This document shows positions 27,709 through 36,339 of a stretch of DNA of 64,000 nucleotides, piece after piece. The stretch is taken from the NCBI RefSeq assembly GCF_024746815.1, contig NZ_CP080525.1, positions 2,356,001 through 2,420,000 on the forward strand. Reading direction: 5' to 3'. A model generated the notes under the pieces. It saw only the letters and a list, made by a program, of their open reading frames with translations. It ran no database searches and was not told where the DNA came from. Every line of letters starts with the position of its first letter. Positions within the stretch are counted from its first letter, which is position 1. The stretch comes from Mesorhizobium sp. AR07. GTDB lineage: Bacteria > Pseudomonadota > Alphaproteobacteria > Rhizobiales > Rhizobiaceae. The position numbers and the translations under genes were made by a program.

Positions 27709-28302
27709 GCCAAGAAAACCGTGGCCATGAAAGCGATGGCCATGGCCAAAGAGGCGATGACTGCCAAGAAAATGGACTGATCTTCGGCACGTCCGACAAT
27801 AATGAAGCTGAGGCCCGGCGTGGGGCCTCGATTTGTGAATTGTCACGACAGGGCCGAAAGTTCGATGGCAATGCGCCGCGTCTAGGGCTCCAAACGTATT
27901 TACAGACCAAGTGGAAGGCTGGCTTGGCAGATTTGGGTTGGCCGGAGCGTCCACCTAACGCACCTTCTGCCGATCGTCCGTTGTGCCTTCGGGGGGCGTG
28001 GGCAAGTGCCTGATGCGCCAGTCGGAGCTCCCTCAATCGAGCCGCCTTTATGCCCGTCGATTGCCGTTTGTGCGGCGCGCGTTGCGTGCTCGTTTCGATC
28101 GCTGTCAATGCGAGAGGTATTCAAGCGTCAGCCCTCGTATTTTGGTCTTCCAGGCTTCCTGCTCGCCTTTGGCTTTGTAGTGCCTCCTTGGCAAGCTCCT
28201 TGGCCTGCTGTGGGGAGACATCAGTCTGATCGGTGATGCGCAGAACTTCGTGATCGGAAATGCGACGGGTCTCGGCTAGGGTGTTTGCCGTTGAAACCTC
28301 CG
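27709..28302. other. Gap with gene debris only
   Basis: No intact gene. On the minus strand, 28130-28285 encodes a protein-like stretch (ETRRISDHEVLRITDQTD, then VSPQQAKELAKEALQ) with no start. It may be the tail of a lost gene. The large minus-strand frame 27377-28108 has antisense-like composition and no ribosome site. Confidence 0.4.
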
Positions 28303-28331
28303 AAAAAGGAGGCCCGCTGAACGCAGGCCTC
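28303..28331 (-). terminator. Terminator of the DUF892 gene
   Basis: On the minus strand GAGGCC and GGCCTC arms (28326-28331 and 28309-28314) are followed by a CCTTTTT run. It lies 9 bases after the DUF892 stop. Confidence 0.65.
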
Positions 28332-28339
28332 GTGTCGGG

Positions 28340-28837
28340 TCAGGCAGCTTCTGCTTGCTGATTGACGACGGTTTTCGCGATGCCAGTCAGAGCCTCGTCG
28401 GTCGCCTTTTCTTCCTTCAGCGTCGCCTCAAGAAGCGCACCCGCGTCTTTCAGTCCAAGCTTGTCGGCCCATGTCCGCATCGTGCCGTAGCGTGAAATTT
28501 CATAGTGCTCGACCGCCTGCGCGGCGGCCAGCAGCCCTGCGTCAAGCGCCGGCGAGCCTTTGTATTCCTCCATGATTTCCGCGCCCTCGTCGGTTATGCC
28601 GACGATTGCTGCACAGGTCTTGGCCTGCGGCTTCTTTTCGATGATGGCGAACACCTTTTCAAGGCGGGCGACGTGCCCTTCAGTTTCAGTGCGATGCTTG
28701 TCGAAGGCGGCTTTGAGATCTGCGCTCTGGGCTGCCTTCGCCATCTTGGGCAAGGTTGCGAGGATTTTCTTCTCAGCGAAATAGATGTCTTTCAGCGTGT
28801 CGTGAAAAAGGTCTGCAAGCAGTTTTGGTTTTGCCAT
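28340..28837 (-). CDS. DUF892 ferritin-like stress protein (YciE/YciF family)
   Basis: A 165-residue four-helix protein (MAKPKLLADLFHDTLKDIYF start, AEKKILATLPKMAKAAQ). The pattern of Glu/His ligands seen as ETEGHVARLEKVF and AAAQAVEHYEISRYG is typical of this ferritin-like family, which is induced by osmotic and oxidative stress. ATG 28837 has GGAG 6 bases upstream; ATG 28849 (METTMAKPK) is an equally possible start. It carries an EcfG-like promoter at 28869-28893. A degraded copy lies at 18690. Confidence 0.9.
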   Translation of the reverse strand: MAKPKLLADLFHDTLKDIYFAEKKILATLPKMAKAAQSADLKAAFDKHRTETEGHVARLEKVFAIIEKKPQAKTCAAIVGITDEGAEIMEEYKGSPALDAGLLAAAQAVEHYEISRYGTMRTWADKLGLKDAGALLEATLKEEKATDEALTGIAKTVVNQQAEAA

Positions 28838-28868
28838 TGTCGTCTCCATCGGTTTCCCTCGGCTCAAC

Positions 28869-28893
28869 AATGAGCGGTCTGATAAAACGTTCC
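28869..28893 (-). promoter_or_regulatory. EcfG-like promoter of the DUF892 gene
   Basis: GGAAC (28889-28893), 16 bases, CATT (28869-28872) on the minus strand. One mismatch to the CGTT element; correct spacing. Confidence 0.6.
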
Positions 28894-29043
28894 CTGCAAT
28901 CAGCGTGATCGGTGCGCCGCCTGGGGCAATCTCATTCCTGGTCGTTGGGCGCATGCGTCTTAATGGCAAATTTCTGCACCAGCCGAACGGCCGGGCGAGA
29001 AGAATTGCGACCGCTGGCATGTCATCAAATCTCGCTGCCTGCT

Positions 29044-29068
29044 GGAACAAAGCCGGCAGGAGCTGGTT
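29044..29068 (+). promoter_or_regulatory. EcfG-like promoter of the DUF4142 operon
   Basis: GGAAC (29044-29048), 16 bases, GGTT (29065-29068), 40 bases before the DUF4142 start. One mismatch to CGTT. Confidence 0.55.
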
Positions 29069-29108
29069 AGGGTCCATAGCATATTTGTGCCCAACAAGGA
29101 CCGAACCC

Positions 29109-29864
29109 ATGAAAACACGTCTACTTGTAGCCTCGCTGGCCATCGCTACGGCTATGGCCTTCGCCTTGCCCGCTTTCGCCGCCGACAGCGCGCAAGACTT
29201 TGTTGACAAGGCCGCCGCCGGTGGAATGTTCGAAGTGGATTCGAGCAAGATCGCTGAGCAAAAAGCCCAGGATCAAAGCGTCAAGGACTTGGCGCAAAAG
29301 ATGATCAGCGATCATGGCGCGGCGAACGCCAAGCTTGAGGCGATCGCGGGCGAACAGAAGCTGAAGGTGCCGACGGAGCTCGACGCCAAGCACAAGAGCG
29401 ATCTGGACGCTCTGCAAAATAGCAAGGATCCATTCGACGGGTCTTATGTGGCGATGCAGCGCGATGCGCATTCCGATGCGGTCAAGTTGTTTGAGAGCTA
29501 TGCCAAGGACGGCGATAACGCGCAGCTGAAGGCGTTTGCCCAAGCCACCGTCCCGACGCTCAAGATGCACCAGGACATGATCGAAAAGATCAAATCCACA
29601 GTGGGTGACAAGTCTTCCGCCACGAGTTCGACCACGCCCGCCGTGACGACGACCGACACCTCAAGTGCCGCCGCTCCCGTTCCCGGCGCAAACAGCTTTA
29701 CCGAGGACCAGGCCAAGAGCCGCATCCAGAAAGCGGGCTTCTCGGAGGTGTCCAAGCTCACCAAGGACGACCAAGGGATCTGGCGCGGTCAGGCGACCAA
29801 GGACGGCAAGAACACAACCGTGGCGCTGGATTATCAAGGCAACGTCGTTGCCGGCACCAACTGA
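29109..29864 (+). CDS. DUF4142 exported protein with C-terminal PepSY-like domain
   Basis: A 251-residue periplasmic protein. It has a signal peptide (MKTRLLVASLAIATAMAFA, cleaved after FAA) and a ferritin-like DUF4142 domain (about residues 26-160, KAAAGGMFEVDSSKIAEQ, MHQDMIEKIK). A Thr/Ser/Ala linker leads to a final 55-residue unit (TEDQAKSRIQKAGFSEVSKL, WRGQATKDGK) resembling PepSY. Start ATG 29109 has AAGGA upstream; the open frame reaches back to 28905 without a better site. The next stress gene starts 23 bases downstream. Confidence 0.88.
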   Translation: MKTRLLVASLAIATAMAFALPAFAADSAQDFVDKAAAGGMFEVDSSKIAEQKAQDQSVKDLAQKMISDHGAANAKLEAIAGEQKLKVPTELDAKHKSDLDALQNSKDPFDGSYVAMQRDAHSDAVKLFESYAKDGDNAQLKAFAQATVPTLKMHQDMIEKIKSTVGDKSSATSSTTPAVTTTDTSSAAAPVPGANSFTEDQAKSRIQKAGFSEVSKLTKDDQGIWRGQATKDGKNTTVALDYQGNVVAGTN

Positions 29865-29887
29865 ACCGACATCAAGGAGAACAAGAG

Positions 29888-30490
29888 ATGAAAACCGTAA
29901 CCGGACTATTCGACAACTATGACGACGCAGTCGATGCGGTGCGCGAGTTGGAAGCAACCGGCATTCCGCACGCCGATATCAGCATCGTCGCCAACAATTC
30001 GACCGACTGGTACGACAACGAAAGATCAAAGGCTGCGGATGACGCGGTTGGTGGTGCGGGCCTCGGCGCTATTGTCGGCGGCGCCGGAGGATTGCTGACC
30101 GGGCTTGGTCTTATGGCCATTCCCGGCGTCGGTCCGGTTGTCGCCGCCGGGTGGCTGGCCGCCACTGCTGTTGGCGCAGTAGGCGGCGCCGTGGTCGGTG
30201 GTGCCGCAGGCGGCATTGTCGGTGCGCTCACTGATTCCGGTGTTCCCGAAAAGGACGCCCACGTCTATGCCGAGGGCGTGCGCCGCGGCGGCACGTTGGT
30301 GACAGCCAAGGTCGACGACAAACTTGTCGTCGATGCCGAACGAATCCTCGGTCAATCGAAGTCGGTCAACCTGGCTGAGCGTCGCAGTAACTATGAGGCG
30401 GATGGCTGGACCGGATTTGACGCCGACGCGGAGGATTACACCTCAAATGAAATCGGGCGCGGACGTCCGCGAAATGCCAACCGGATTTGA
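29888..30490 (+). CDS. General stress protein with YflT-like domain and glycine zipper
   Basis: A 200-residue protein. Residues 1-40 (MKTVTGLFDNYDDAVDAVRE) match the YflT/GS17M stress-protein domain. Residues 55-120 form a glycine zipper (GGAGLGAIVGGAGGLLTGLG and GAVGGAVVGGAAGGIVG) that probably inserts in or associates with membranes, and VRRGGTLVTAKVDD follows. The strong ribosome site AAGGAG lies upstream. Probably co-transcribed with the DUF4142 gene and stress-induced. Confidence 0.85.
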   Translation: MKTVTGLFDNYDDAVDAVRELEATGIPHADISIVANNSTDWYDNERSKAADDAVGGAGLGAIVGGAGGLLTGLGLMAIPGVGPVVAAGWLAATAVGAVGGAVVGGAAGGIVGALTDSGVPEKDAHVYAEGVRRGGTLVTAKVDDKLVVDAERILGQSKSVNLAERRSNYEADGWTGFDADAEDYTSNEIGRGRPRNANRI

Positions 30491-30583
30491 TCGATCGGCC
30501 TCGCCACTGCAAGGTGGCGGGGCTATCTCGTCGTGCAAACCTTGAGGCCGCCAAAATCATCGGATGTAACTTGAAGATTTGTC

Positions 30584-30608
30584 GGAACCACACGACCGCA
30601 TGGCCATT
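30584..30608 (+). promoter_or_regulatory. EcfG-like promoter of katE
   Basis: GGAAC (30584-30588), 16 bases, CATT (30605-30608), 37 bases before the catalase start. One mismatch to CGTT. Confidence 0.6.
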
Positions 30609-30645
30609 GTGACTTAATCCCTCATACTGCTTCAAGGACCAAGCC

Positions 30646-32760
30646 ATGGCCAAGCCTCCAAGCCGAAATGCCGGCAGCCAAGCCGTCATTCATGACCAAA
30701 AAATGGTTCGCGGCGAAGGAGGCGAACTCCACCAGGTGGCTAATAGCGCCACCCCCATCCTCACCACCGCACAAGGCGGGCCGGTATCGGATGATCAAAG
30801 TTCGCTGAAGATCGGCGCGCGGGGCCCCACGGTCCTCGAAGACTTCCATTTCCGCGAGAAGATTTTCCACTTCGATCACGAACGAATCCCGGAGCGCGTG
30901 GTACATGCCCGTGGCTACGGCGCGCACGGTTTCTTCGAGACCTACGAGTCGCTGGCCGAGTATACCCGCGCCGACATCTTCCAGCGTGCCGGCGAGAAGA
31001 CGCCGGCCTTTGTGCGGTTCTCCACCGTCGCGGGCAACAAGGGCTCATTCGACCTGGCGCGCGACGTTCGCGGCTTTGCCGTCAAGCTCTACACCCAGGA
31101 AGGGAACTGGGACATCGTTGGTAACAACATGCCGGTCTTCTTTATCCAGGACGCCATCAAGTTCCCGGATATGGTCCATGCAGTGAAGGCGGAGCCTAAC
31201 AGCGACTTTCCTCAGGCGCAGTCGGCACACGACAATTTCTGGGATTTCATCTCGCTGACGCCAGAAAGCATGCACATGATCATGTGGGTCATGTCCGACC
31301 GCGCCATCCCACGCTCCTTCCGCTTCATGGAGGGCTTCGGCGTCCATACATTCCGGATGGTCAACGCCAAGGACGAATCCACCTTCGTCAAGTTTCACTG
31401 GAAGCCGAAGCTCGGCATGCAGTCGGTGGTCTGGAATGAGGCGGTCAAGATCAACGGCGCCGATCCGGATTTCCACCGCCGCGACCTGTGGGATTCGATC
31501 CATGCCGGCAATTGCCCGGAATGGGAGCTTCGCGTCCAACTGTTCGACCAGGACTTCGCCGACAGCTTCGATTTCGACGTGCTCGACGCCACCAAGCTGA
31601 TTCCCGAGGAAATCCTCGCGCCGATCCCGGTTGGTCGCCTCGTGCTCGATCGCATGCCCGACAACTTCTTCGCCGAGACCGAGCAGGTCGCGTTCATGAC
31701 GCAGAACGTTCCGCCCGGCATCGACTTTTCCAACGACCCGCTGCTGCAGGGCCGGAATTTTTCCTACCTGGACACGCAGATCAAACGGCTGGGCAGCACC
31801 AATTTCACGCATATCCCGATCAACGCGCCAAAGTGCCCGTTCCATCATTTCCAGCAGGATGGCCACATGGCGATGCGCAATCCGGCTGGCCGGGCGAACT
31901 ATCAGCCCAATTCTTGGGGCGAGGGTCCGCGTGAATCGCCGCAGCGCGGCTTCAGATCGTTTGCCGAAGTCGAACAAGGTCCGAAACAACGCATCCGCGC
32001 CGAGAGCTTCGCAGATCACTACAGCCAGGCGCGGCAGTTCTACATCAGCCAGACGCGGCCGGAGCAAGGGCATATCGCTGCCGCCCTGACCTTCGAGCTG
32101 AGCAAGGTGAAGACGGCCGTTATCCGCGAGCGGATAGTGTCACATCTGCTCAACATCGACGATGGCCTGGCCAAGAAGGTCGGCGATGCGCTCGGCCTTA
32201 AGGCAATGCCAAAGGCCGCCGACGCAGCGGTGCCGACGCGGCAGGATCTCCCTGCCTCGCCATCGCTCAGCATTCTCGAAAACGGACCCGAACGCTTTGA
32301 AGGACGAAAGCTCGGTATCCTCGTCACCGACGGAACCGACGCCGCTCTTCTGGAGGCATTGACGGGCGCTTTGACCAAGGCCCACGCTAGCTTTGAGATC
32401 GTTGCGCCGAAGGTCGGCGGAGCGAAAGCAAGCGACGGCAGTTGGATCGAAGCACATCAGATGATCGTGGGCGCTCCTGCAGTGCTTTACGACGCTGTCG
32501 CCCTGTTGCCGTCAAAGACGGCCATGGCCGAACTGTTGAAGGAATCGACCGCACGCGATTTCGTTGCCGATGCATTTTCGCATTGCAAGTTCATCGGCTA
32601 CGTGGCGGAAGCAATGCCGTTGTTTGAAAAGGCCGCGATCGCCGACAGCCTCGACGAGGGCGTCATCGCTCTGTCGCGTGCAGCAGACGTCACTGGCTTT
32701 GTGAAGACGCTCGGTGCCCTTCGTTTGTGGGATCGCGAGCCAAAGGTGAAAATGAAATAA
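30646..32760 (+). CDS. katE: Monofunctional catalase, large-subunit clade 2 (HPII type)
   Basis: A 704-residue heme catalase decomposing H2O2 in the cytoplasm. The active-site His is in [15 protein letters not shown], the distal Asn in [14 protein letters not shown] and the proximal heme Tyr in [18 protein letters not shown]-independent clade-2 enzymes carry an extra C-terminal DJ-1/PfpI-like domain, here from about residue 555 ([20 protein letters not shown]). Length and domain order match E. coli HPII. The upstream EcfG-like promoter fits general-stress control. AAGGACC precedes the ATG. Confidence 0.96.
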   Translation: MAKPPSRNAGSQAVIHDQKMVRGEGGELHQVANSATPILTTAQGGPVSDDQSSLKIGARGPTVLEDFHFREKIFHFDHERIPERVVHARGYGAHGFFETYESLAEYTRADIFQRAGEKTPAFVRFSTVAGNKGSFDLARDVRGFAVKLYTQEGNWDIVGNNMPVFFIQDAIKFPDMVHAVKAEPNSDFPQAQSAHDNFWDFISLTPESMHMIMWVMSDRAIPRSFRFMEGFGVHTFRMVNAKDESTFVKFHWKPKLGMQSVVWNEAVKINGADPDFHRRDLWDSIHAGNCPEWELRVQLFDQDFADSFDFDVLDATKLIPEEILAPIPVGRLVLDRMPDNFFAETEQVAFMTQNVPPGIDFSNDPLLQGRNFSYLDTQIKRLGSTNFTHIPINAPKCPFHHFQQDGHMAMRNPAGRANYQPNSWGEGPRESPQRGFRSFAEVEQGPKQRIRAESFADHYSQARQFYISQTRPEQGHIAAALTFELSKVKTAVIRERIVSHLLNIDDGLAKKVGDALGLKAMPKAADAAVPTRQDLPASPSLSILENGPERFEGRKLGILVTDGTDAALLEALTGALTKAHASFEIVAPKVGGAKASDGSWIEAHQMIVGAPAVLYDAVALLPSKTAMAELLKESTARDFVADAFSHCKFIGYVAEAMPLFEKAAIADSLDEGVIALSRAADVTGFVKTLGALRLWDREPKVKMK

Positions 32761-32934
32761 GGCGAGCGCGATGGCATAGTTCTCGTGCGTGCGCGACGGG
32801 CGATCTGCTTATGGAACTGCTTTGGTTAGCCGAGGCTGAACCGACGTCTGCGCCCGTCAAACCCGTTGAAGACCATTCCACCCGATTGGTTGACCTGCGC
32901 AACCTGAAGATGGCGCGCGTAATCCGCAGCGCAA

Positions 32935-33300
32935 TCAGCGTATCCGGTTGATTGTGCCAGTGACCATGAGATTGTAATCCGCCTGCATCTTCATGAGCGA
33001 CGGTCTCAAATCCGAACCGAGCACGCCGAAGGGAAGTATCGCGAACTGCACTTGCAGCACGATCTCCCTGAATCTGACCGCATTCCCAGGAAGCACCTTC
33101 AACGGTGCGGGAGCAGGCGCCGCCGCAGGTGCCGGACACGGCGAGGCAGGGTTGCGGGTGCGCTTGTAAAGCGAAGCCGTATAGGTGAGCGCGGGTGGTT
33201 GATACCCAGGTGGCTTGTAGGAATAATCGTCGGAATTTTCGGGTGTTGCCAACTCACTAAGACCCGTCCTCGGCAAATGACTTGAATATATATCATGCAA
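32935..33300 (-). CDS. Hypothetical protein with peptidoglycan-binding-like end
   Basis: A 121-codon frame opening with TTG, with no clear ribosome site. After a Pro/Ala linker (PAPAAAPAPAPLKVLP) the last 50 residues (REIVLQVQFAILPFG, RPSLMKMQADYNLMVTGTI) resemble the LQ-x-x-L...DYNLxVTG pattern of PG-binding repeats or HxsA-type proteins. It may be the truncated end of a longer exported protein. Confidence 0.4.
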   Translation of the reverse strand: MHDIYSSHLPRTGLSELATPENSDDYSYKPPGYQPPALTYTASLYKRTRNPASPCPAPAAAPAPAPLKVLPGNAVRFREIVLQVQFAILPFGVLGSDLRPSLMKMQADYNLMVTGTINRIR

Positions 33301-33308
33301 TGATATAT
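33288..33308. repeat. AT-rich palindrome between divergent frames
   Basis: ATATATCAT (33288-33296) and ATGATATAT (33300-33308) form a perfect 9-base inverted repeat around GCA. It lies 81 bases upstream of the MNT-HEPN operon in an otherwise GC-rich region. An operator bound by the third, winged-helix gene of that operon is one possibility. Confidence 0.45.
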
Positions 33309-33388
33309 AGGTTCGCGCGGATGCTTGCGGAGTTGTGACAATCTAGCCTTGGGGGTCACAGTTGGACCAAAAGGCAACGGGCGAAAAG

Positions 33389-33709
33389 ATGAACAAGATC
33401 GACACTTTGATCCACCGAAGAGCTGACGATCGCCGGAAGACCGCGCAGGCCTGCGTATCGCGCATTCTCCGGAACGCCGAAGCCCGCGGTGTGGATATCT
33501 CTGTTGTCGGATCCCTCGCGAAAAACCGTTTCCGCGTCCACTCGGACGTAGATCTGCTGGTTCACGGAAGCACTGATCCTGCGCGTCGGGCCATGGTAGA
33601 GAGCTTGGTCGCAGACCAGCTTCGGGGAACGAACATTCCCTACGACCTGATCTTTGCCTCAGACATTTCGTCCGAACGAGTGCAGGAATTGCTCAATGAC
33701 AGCGTTTAA
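33389..33709 (+). CDS. MntA-type minimal nucleotidyltransferase antitoxin
   Basis: A 106-residue MNT-fold protein. Its active site GSLAKNRFRVHSDVDLLV fits the GSX10DXD motif of MntA exactly. MntA antitoxins neutralise HEPN toxins by AMPylating a tyrosine. I start it at ATG 33389; an in-frame TTG at 33362 would add nine residues. Its end overlaps the next gene by 14 bases, as expected for a translationally coupled toxin-antitoxin pair. Confidence 0.85.
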   Translation: MNKIDTLIHRRADDRRKTAQACVSRILRNAEARGVDISVVGSLAKNRFRVHSDVDLLVHGSTDPARRAMVESLVADQLRGTNIPYDLIFASDISSERVQELLNDSV

Positions 33710-34232
33710 GCATCCGGCATTCGCAAAACTGTCGCCAAAAATTGACCGCGCTGCGAAGGAACTGCAGCAGATCGGGGAATACCTGTCGGCTCATGGGAGT
33801 GAGATGTCACTCGGCGAATGGGGAGCGGTCGCGGCTGTTTCGTTGGGAATCCACAATGTCTACAACGGCATCGAGGACGTCCTGCTCAGCCTGGCCAACG
33901 ATATAGACGGCCTCGTTCCCAAAGGGCCTACGATGCACCAGGACGTGCTCGATCAGATGTCGGTGGAAATTGCAGGCATCCGCCTGGCTGTGCTCGATCC
34001 CGAGCTTTATGAGTCCCTGAGTGAGTTAAAGGGATTCCGTCACCTGGTGAGGCATCGGTACGGTTTTGACCTGAAAACGGACACGGTGCAGGAAAACCTC
34101 GACAGGGTAAAAGAGGCATTTCCGTCTTTCGTCGGGGCCATTGTTTCCTTGGAAAGAACTCTTACTGAGGAAAACACGCACGATAATGACGGCGGCGACG
34201 GCTCAGGAGGCGGAGCATCTGGCGGTCCTTGA
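33696..34232 (+). CDS. HEPN (HepT-like) ribonuclease toxin
   Basis: A 178-residue mostly helical protein. FRHLVRHRYGFDL contains R-X4-H-X-Y, the HepT catalytic RNase motif with the tyrosine that MntA modifies. The chain is longer than classical HepT (about 135-140 residues), with a Gly/Asp-rich tail (NDGGDGSGGGASGGP). Start ATG 33696 lies inside the MntA gene. An upstream ATG at 33654 is possible. Gene order is antitoxin first, the reverse of the Shewanella prototype. Confidence 0.82.
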   Translation: MTAFKHPAFAKLSPKIDRAAKELQQIGEYLSAHGSEMSLGEWGAVAAVSLGIHNVYNGIEDVLLSLANDIDGLVPKGPTMHQDVLDQMSVEIAGIRLAVLDPELYESLSELKGFRHLVRHRYGFDLKTDTVQENLDRVKEAFPSFVGAIVSLERTLTEENTHDNDGGDGSGGGASGGP

Positions 34233-34500
34233 ACCAATGGCTCAGTCGCGTACGCCGGAAGAGATCCTGCGGGCGTTGACCCCTGAGAACTGTCGGCTGG
34301 TGGCGCTGATCCATCGGCATCGACCGCAAAGCATCACGGAACTGTGCAGGTTGGCAGCGCGCCCGCAGCCGAACGTATCCCGCTCCTTGGCGGCCCTTGA
34401 GCGGGCGGGAATTGTCTCAATGGTGGGCTCTAGGCCAAAGAGACCCGAGCTGACCGTGCAACGAGTCACGATCGAGCTCGCTGAGCTTCAGAACGGCTGA
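34186..34500 (+). CDS. Winged-helix transcriptional regulator
   Basis: A 104-residue DNA-binding protein. SITELCRLAARPQPNVSRSL is the helix-turn-helix, followed by the wing (ALERAGIVSMVGSRPKRPE). It resembles MarR-like or HVO_A0114-type regulators. It starts 47 bases inside the HEPN gene, so the three genes are one coupled operon; it may repress the operon, perhaps at the palindrome at 33288. Confidence 0.8.
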   Translation: MTAATAQEAEHLAVLEPMAQSRTPEEILRALTPENCRLVALIHRHRPQSITELCRLAARPQPNVSRSLAALERAGIVSMVGSRPKRPELTVQRVTIELAELQNG

Positions 34501-34567
34501 CGCTCATCGGCGATACATGAAAAAGTGTCGACGGATCATCAACTTAGCTACACAATGGTGGCGTTTG

Positions 34568-34890
34568 TTACCTAATGCCGGACATTTCTCCGCGAAGCAA
34601 CAAGTCCAGAGCTGATTGGCCGCCGAACGCCACTGGGCTTGCGAATCCATACATAGCAGGTAGCGCAGAGCCTATGGATGCCGCTCGGGTGAGCAATCCT
34701 TCATCCGAAGGTCGCGGTCGATTCTGCCGACGTCCCCTTGCTTCCAGCAGGCCCATGTTCGGAGAGATGCCCCGAGCAGGATACACGCTTCGGCATCGGC
34801 GAGATTCCAGGCCTTGAACAGGTTGACCCGGGTACGCGCCAAGGCACCTGCTTCCTCGTCGGTGATGGCAACCGTTCCAGCTGCGGCGCT
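34568..34890 (-). pseudogene. Decayed Xre/MbcA/ParS-type antitoxin
   Basis: Minus-strand pieces in different frames reconstruct the toxin-binding domain of RES-Xre antitoxins: TDEEAGALARTRVNLFKAWN, ADAEACILLGAS, GRIDRDLRMK, then VWIRKPSG and, after another shift, FGGQSALDLLLRGEMSGIR ending at TAA 34568-34570. At least two frameshifts separate the pieces. The partner RES toxin gene is absent. A dead toxin-antitoxin module. Confidence 0.65.
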
Positions 34891-34955
34891 GCGAGTTTTG
34901 CAGCCAACCCTTTTTGCAAGACGGGCGTTGTCCCTAACAAACGAGGGAGACCACC

Positions 34956-35927
34956 ATGGTGAACAAATCCGATATGTCCAAGACGACGCAAAGGCAGCGC
35001 CGCGTGCAGCGCAAGGTCGATGCTGATGACCGCGCCAAGCCGAAGTCGAAGCCTAGCGGCGCCATGCAGGCCGGGGCGCGGAAATATCCGGCGCCGCCTT
35101 TCCCGAAGCAGCACCACCCCAAGCCCGGCAATGAATCGGAGATCGAGCCGGCGCCACTCTATGACGCGCCGTACTGGCTCGGCTCGAAAAAGCTGGACGG
35201 CAAGGTAGCGCTGATCACAGGCGGTGATTCCGGCATCGGCCGGGCCGTCGCCGTGCTGTTCGCGCGAGAAGGCGCCGATGTCGCTATCGTCTATCTGTCG
35301 GAAGACAGGGATGCGGATGTGACCAAGCAAGCGGTCGAGGCCGAAGGCCGACGCTGCCTGGCGTTGCGCGGCGATGTCGGCAAGCGGGCCTTCTGCCGCA
35401 AGGCTATAGAGGCCACGGTCAAGAAGCTGGGCGGGCTCGATGTGCTGGTCAACAATGCGGCCTTTCAGGTGCATTCGACCGATTTCGCCGACCTCACCGA
35501 AGAGCATTTCGACACCACCTTGAAGACCAACCTCTATGGTTATTTCCATATGGCGCAGGAAGCCGTGCCGCATATGAAGCCAGGCTCTGCCATCGTCAAC
35601 ACCGGCTCAGTCACGGGCATCGATGGGTCGAAGGAGTTGATCGACTATTCGATGACCAAGGGCGGCATCCACGCCTTCACCCGGGCGCTGTCGGGCAACC
35701 TCATTGGCAAGGGCATCCGGGTCAACGCGGTGGCGCCGGGGCCTGTATGGACGCCGCTCAATCCGTCAGAAAAACAGGCCGAGGACGTTTCGCAATTCGG
35801 TGCTAAGACGCCGATGAAGCGGCCGGCCCAGCCGGAGGAAATCGCGCCTGCCTATGTATTTTTGGCTTCGCCACAATGCTCGAGCTACATCACCGGCGAG
35901 ATCCTGCCGATCATCGGCGGCTATTGA
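34956..35927 (+). CDS. SDR family oxidoreductase (YghA / general stress protein 39-like)
   Basis: A 323-residue classical SDR. After a basic, Pro-rich 70-residue N-terminal extension typical of YghA/YdaD stress SDRs (TTQRQRRVQRKVDADDR), the fold shows ITGGDSGIGRAVAVLF (cofactor), NNAAFQVHS, the catalytic Ser in NTGSVTGIDG and the active-site YSMTKGG. The substrate is unknown; relatives protect against ethanol, osmotic or oxidative stress. GAGGGAGACCACC precedes the ATG. The next gene follows at 33 bases. Confidence 0.92.
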   Translation: MVNKSDMSKTTQRQRRVQRKVDADDRAKPKSKPSGAMQAGARKYPAPPFPKQHHPKPGNESEIEPAPLYDAPYWLGSKKLDGKVALITGGDSGIGRAVAVLFAREGADVAIVYLSEDRDADVTKQAVEAEGRRCLALRGDVGKRAFCRKAIEATVKKLGGLDVLVNNAAFQVHSTDFADLTEEHFDTTLKTNLYGYFHMAQEAVPHMKPGSAIVNTGSVTGIDGSKELIDYSMTKGGIHAFTRALSGNLIGKGIRVNAVAPGPVWTPLNPSEKQAEDVSQFGAKTPMKRPAQPEEIAPAYVFLASPQCSSYITGEILPIIGGY

Positions 35928-35959
35928 GGCTGCCCCAACACGAGAAGACGGAGGCAAGG

Positions 35960-36268
35960 ATGAGGCCGTTTCTTATAGTTCCGATCACCCTGTTGCTGGT
36001 GGCGGCAGCGCCCGCCGCAGCTCAGACGGACCAGAAAGCCGAACCGCAGGCGACGCAGCCATCCAGCCAGACCGACAAATGCCGGGCTCAGACGGGCGGC
36101 AAGCAACAGCCTGCCGACACGAACCTGAGCGAGACGCTGGACAATTGCGGTGGCGTGCTGACGCCCCCGCCGACCGGCGACCAGGGTATGACTCAGCCGC
36201 CACCCGCCGAGGGCAAAACGCCGGTGATCAAGCCCGGCGAGGTGCCGGCGCAGCCGCCACAGCAGTAG
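35960..36268 (+). CDS. Exported Pro/Gln-rich small protein
   Basis: A 102-residue secreted protein: signal peptide MRPFLIVPITLLLVAAAPAA, cleaved after AAA, then a disordered Gln/Pro/Thr-rich chain with two Cys (DKCRAQTGG, DNCGGVL) that could form a disulphide. GGAGG lies upstream of ATG 35960. Probably co-transcribed with the SDR gene. Function unknown. Confidence 0.8.
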   Translation: MRPFLIVPITLLLVAAAPAAAQTDQKAEPQATQPSSQTDKCRAQTGGKQQPADTNLSETLDNCGGVLTPPPTGDQGMTQPPPAEGKTPVIKPGEVPAQPPQQ

Positions 36269-36339
36269 GAGGCTTCCCATCGGAGGCGGTGGCGCGTCAC
36301 GCGCCTTTAGACGGTCCGAACGCGATGACTGCGCAAGCG

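Noticed and set aside
27377..28108. 243-codon minus-strand frame
   Set aside because: Antisense to the GlxA-like remnant, Ser/Pro/Arg-rich, no start signal.
31045..32073. 342-codon minus-strand frame inside the catalase gene
   Set aside because: Fully antisense to katE, typical shadow composition of a GC-rich gene, no ribosome site.
34701..35573. 290-codon minus-strand frame over the SDR gene
   Set aside because: Antisense to a clear SDR; only its right-hand portion overlaps the antitoxin remnant, in a different frame.
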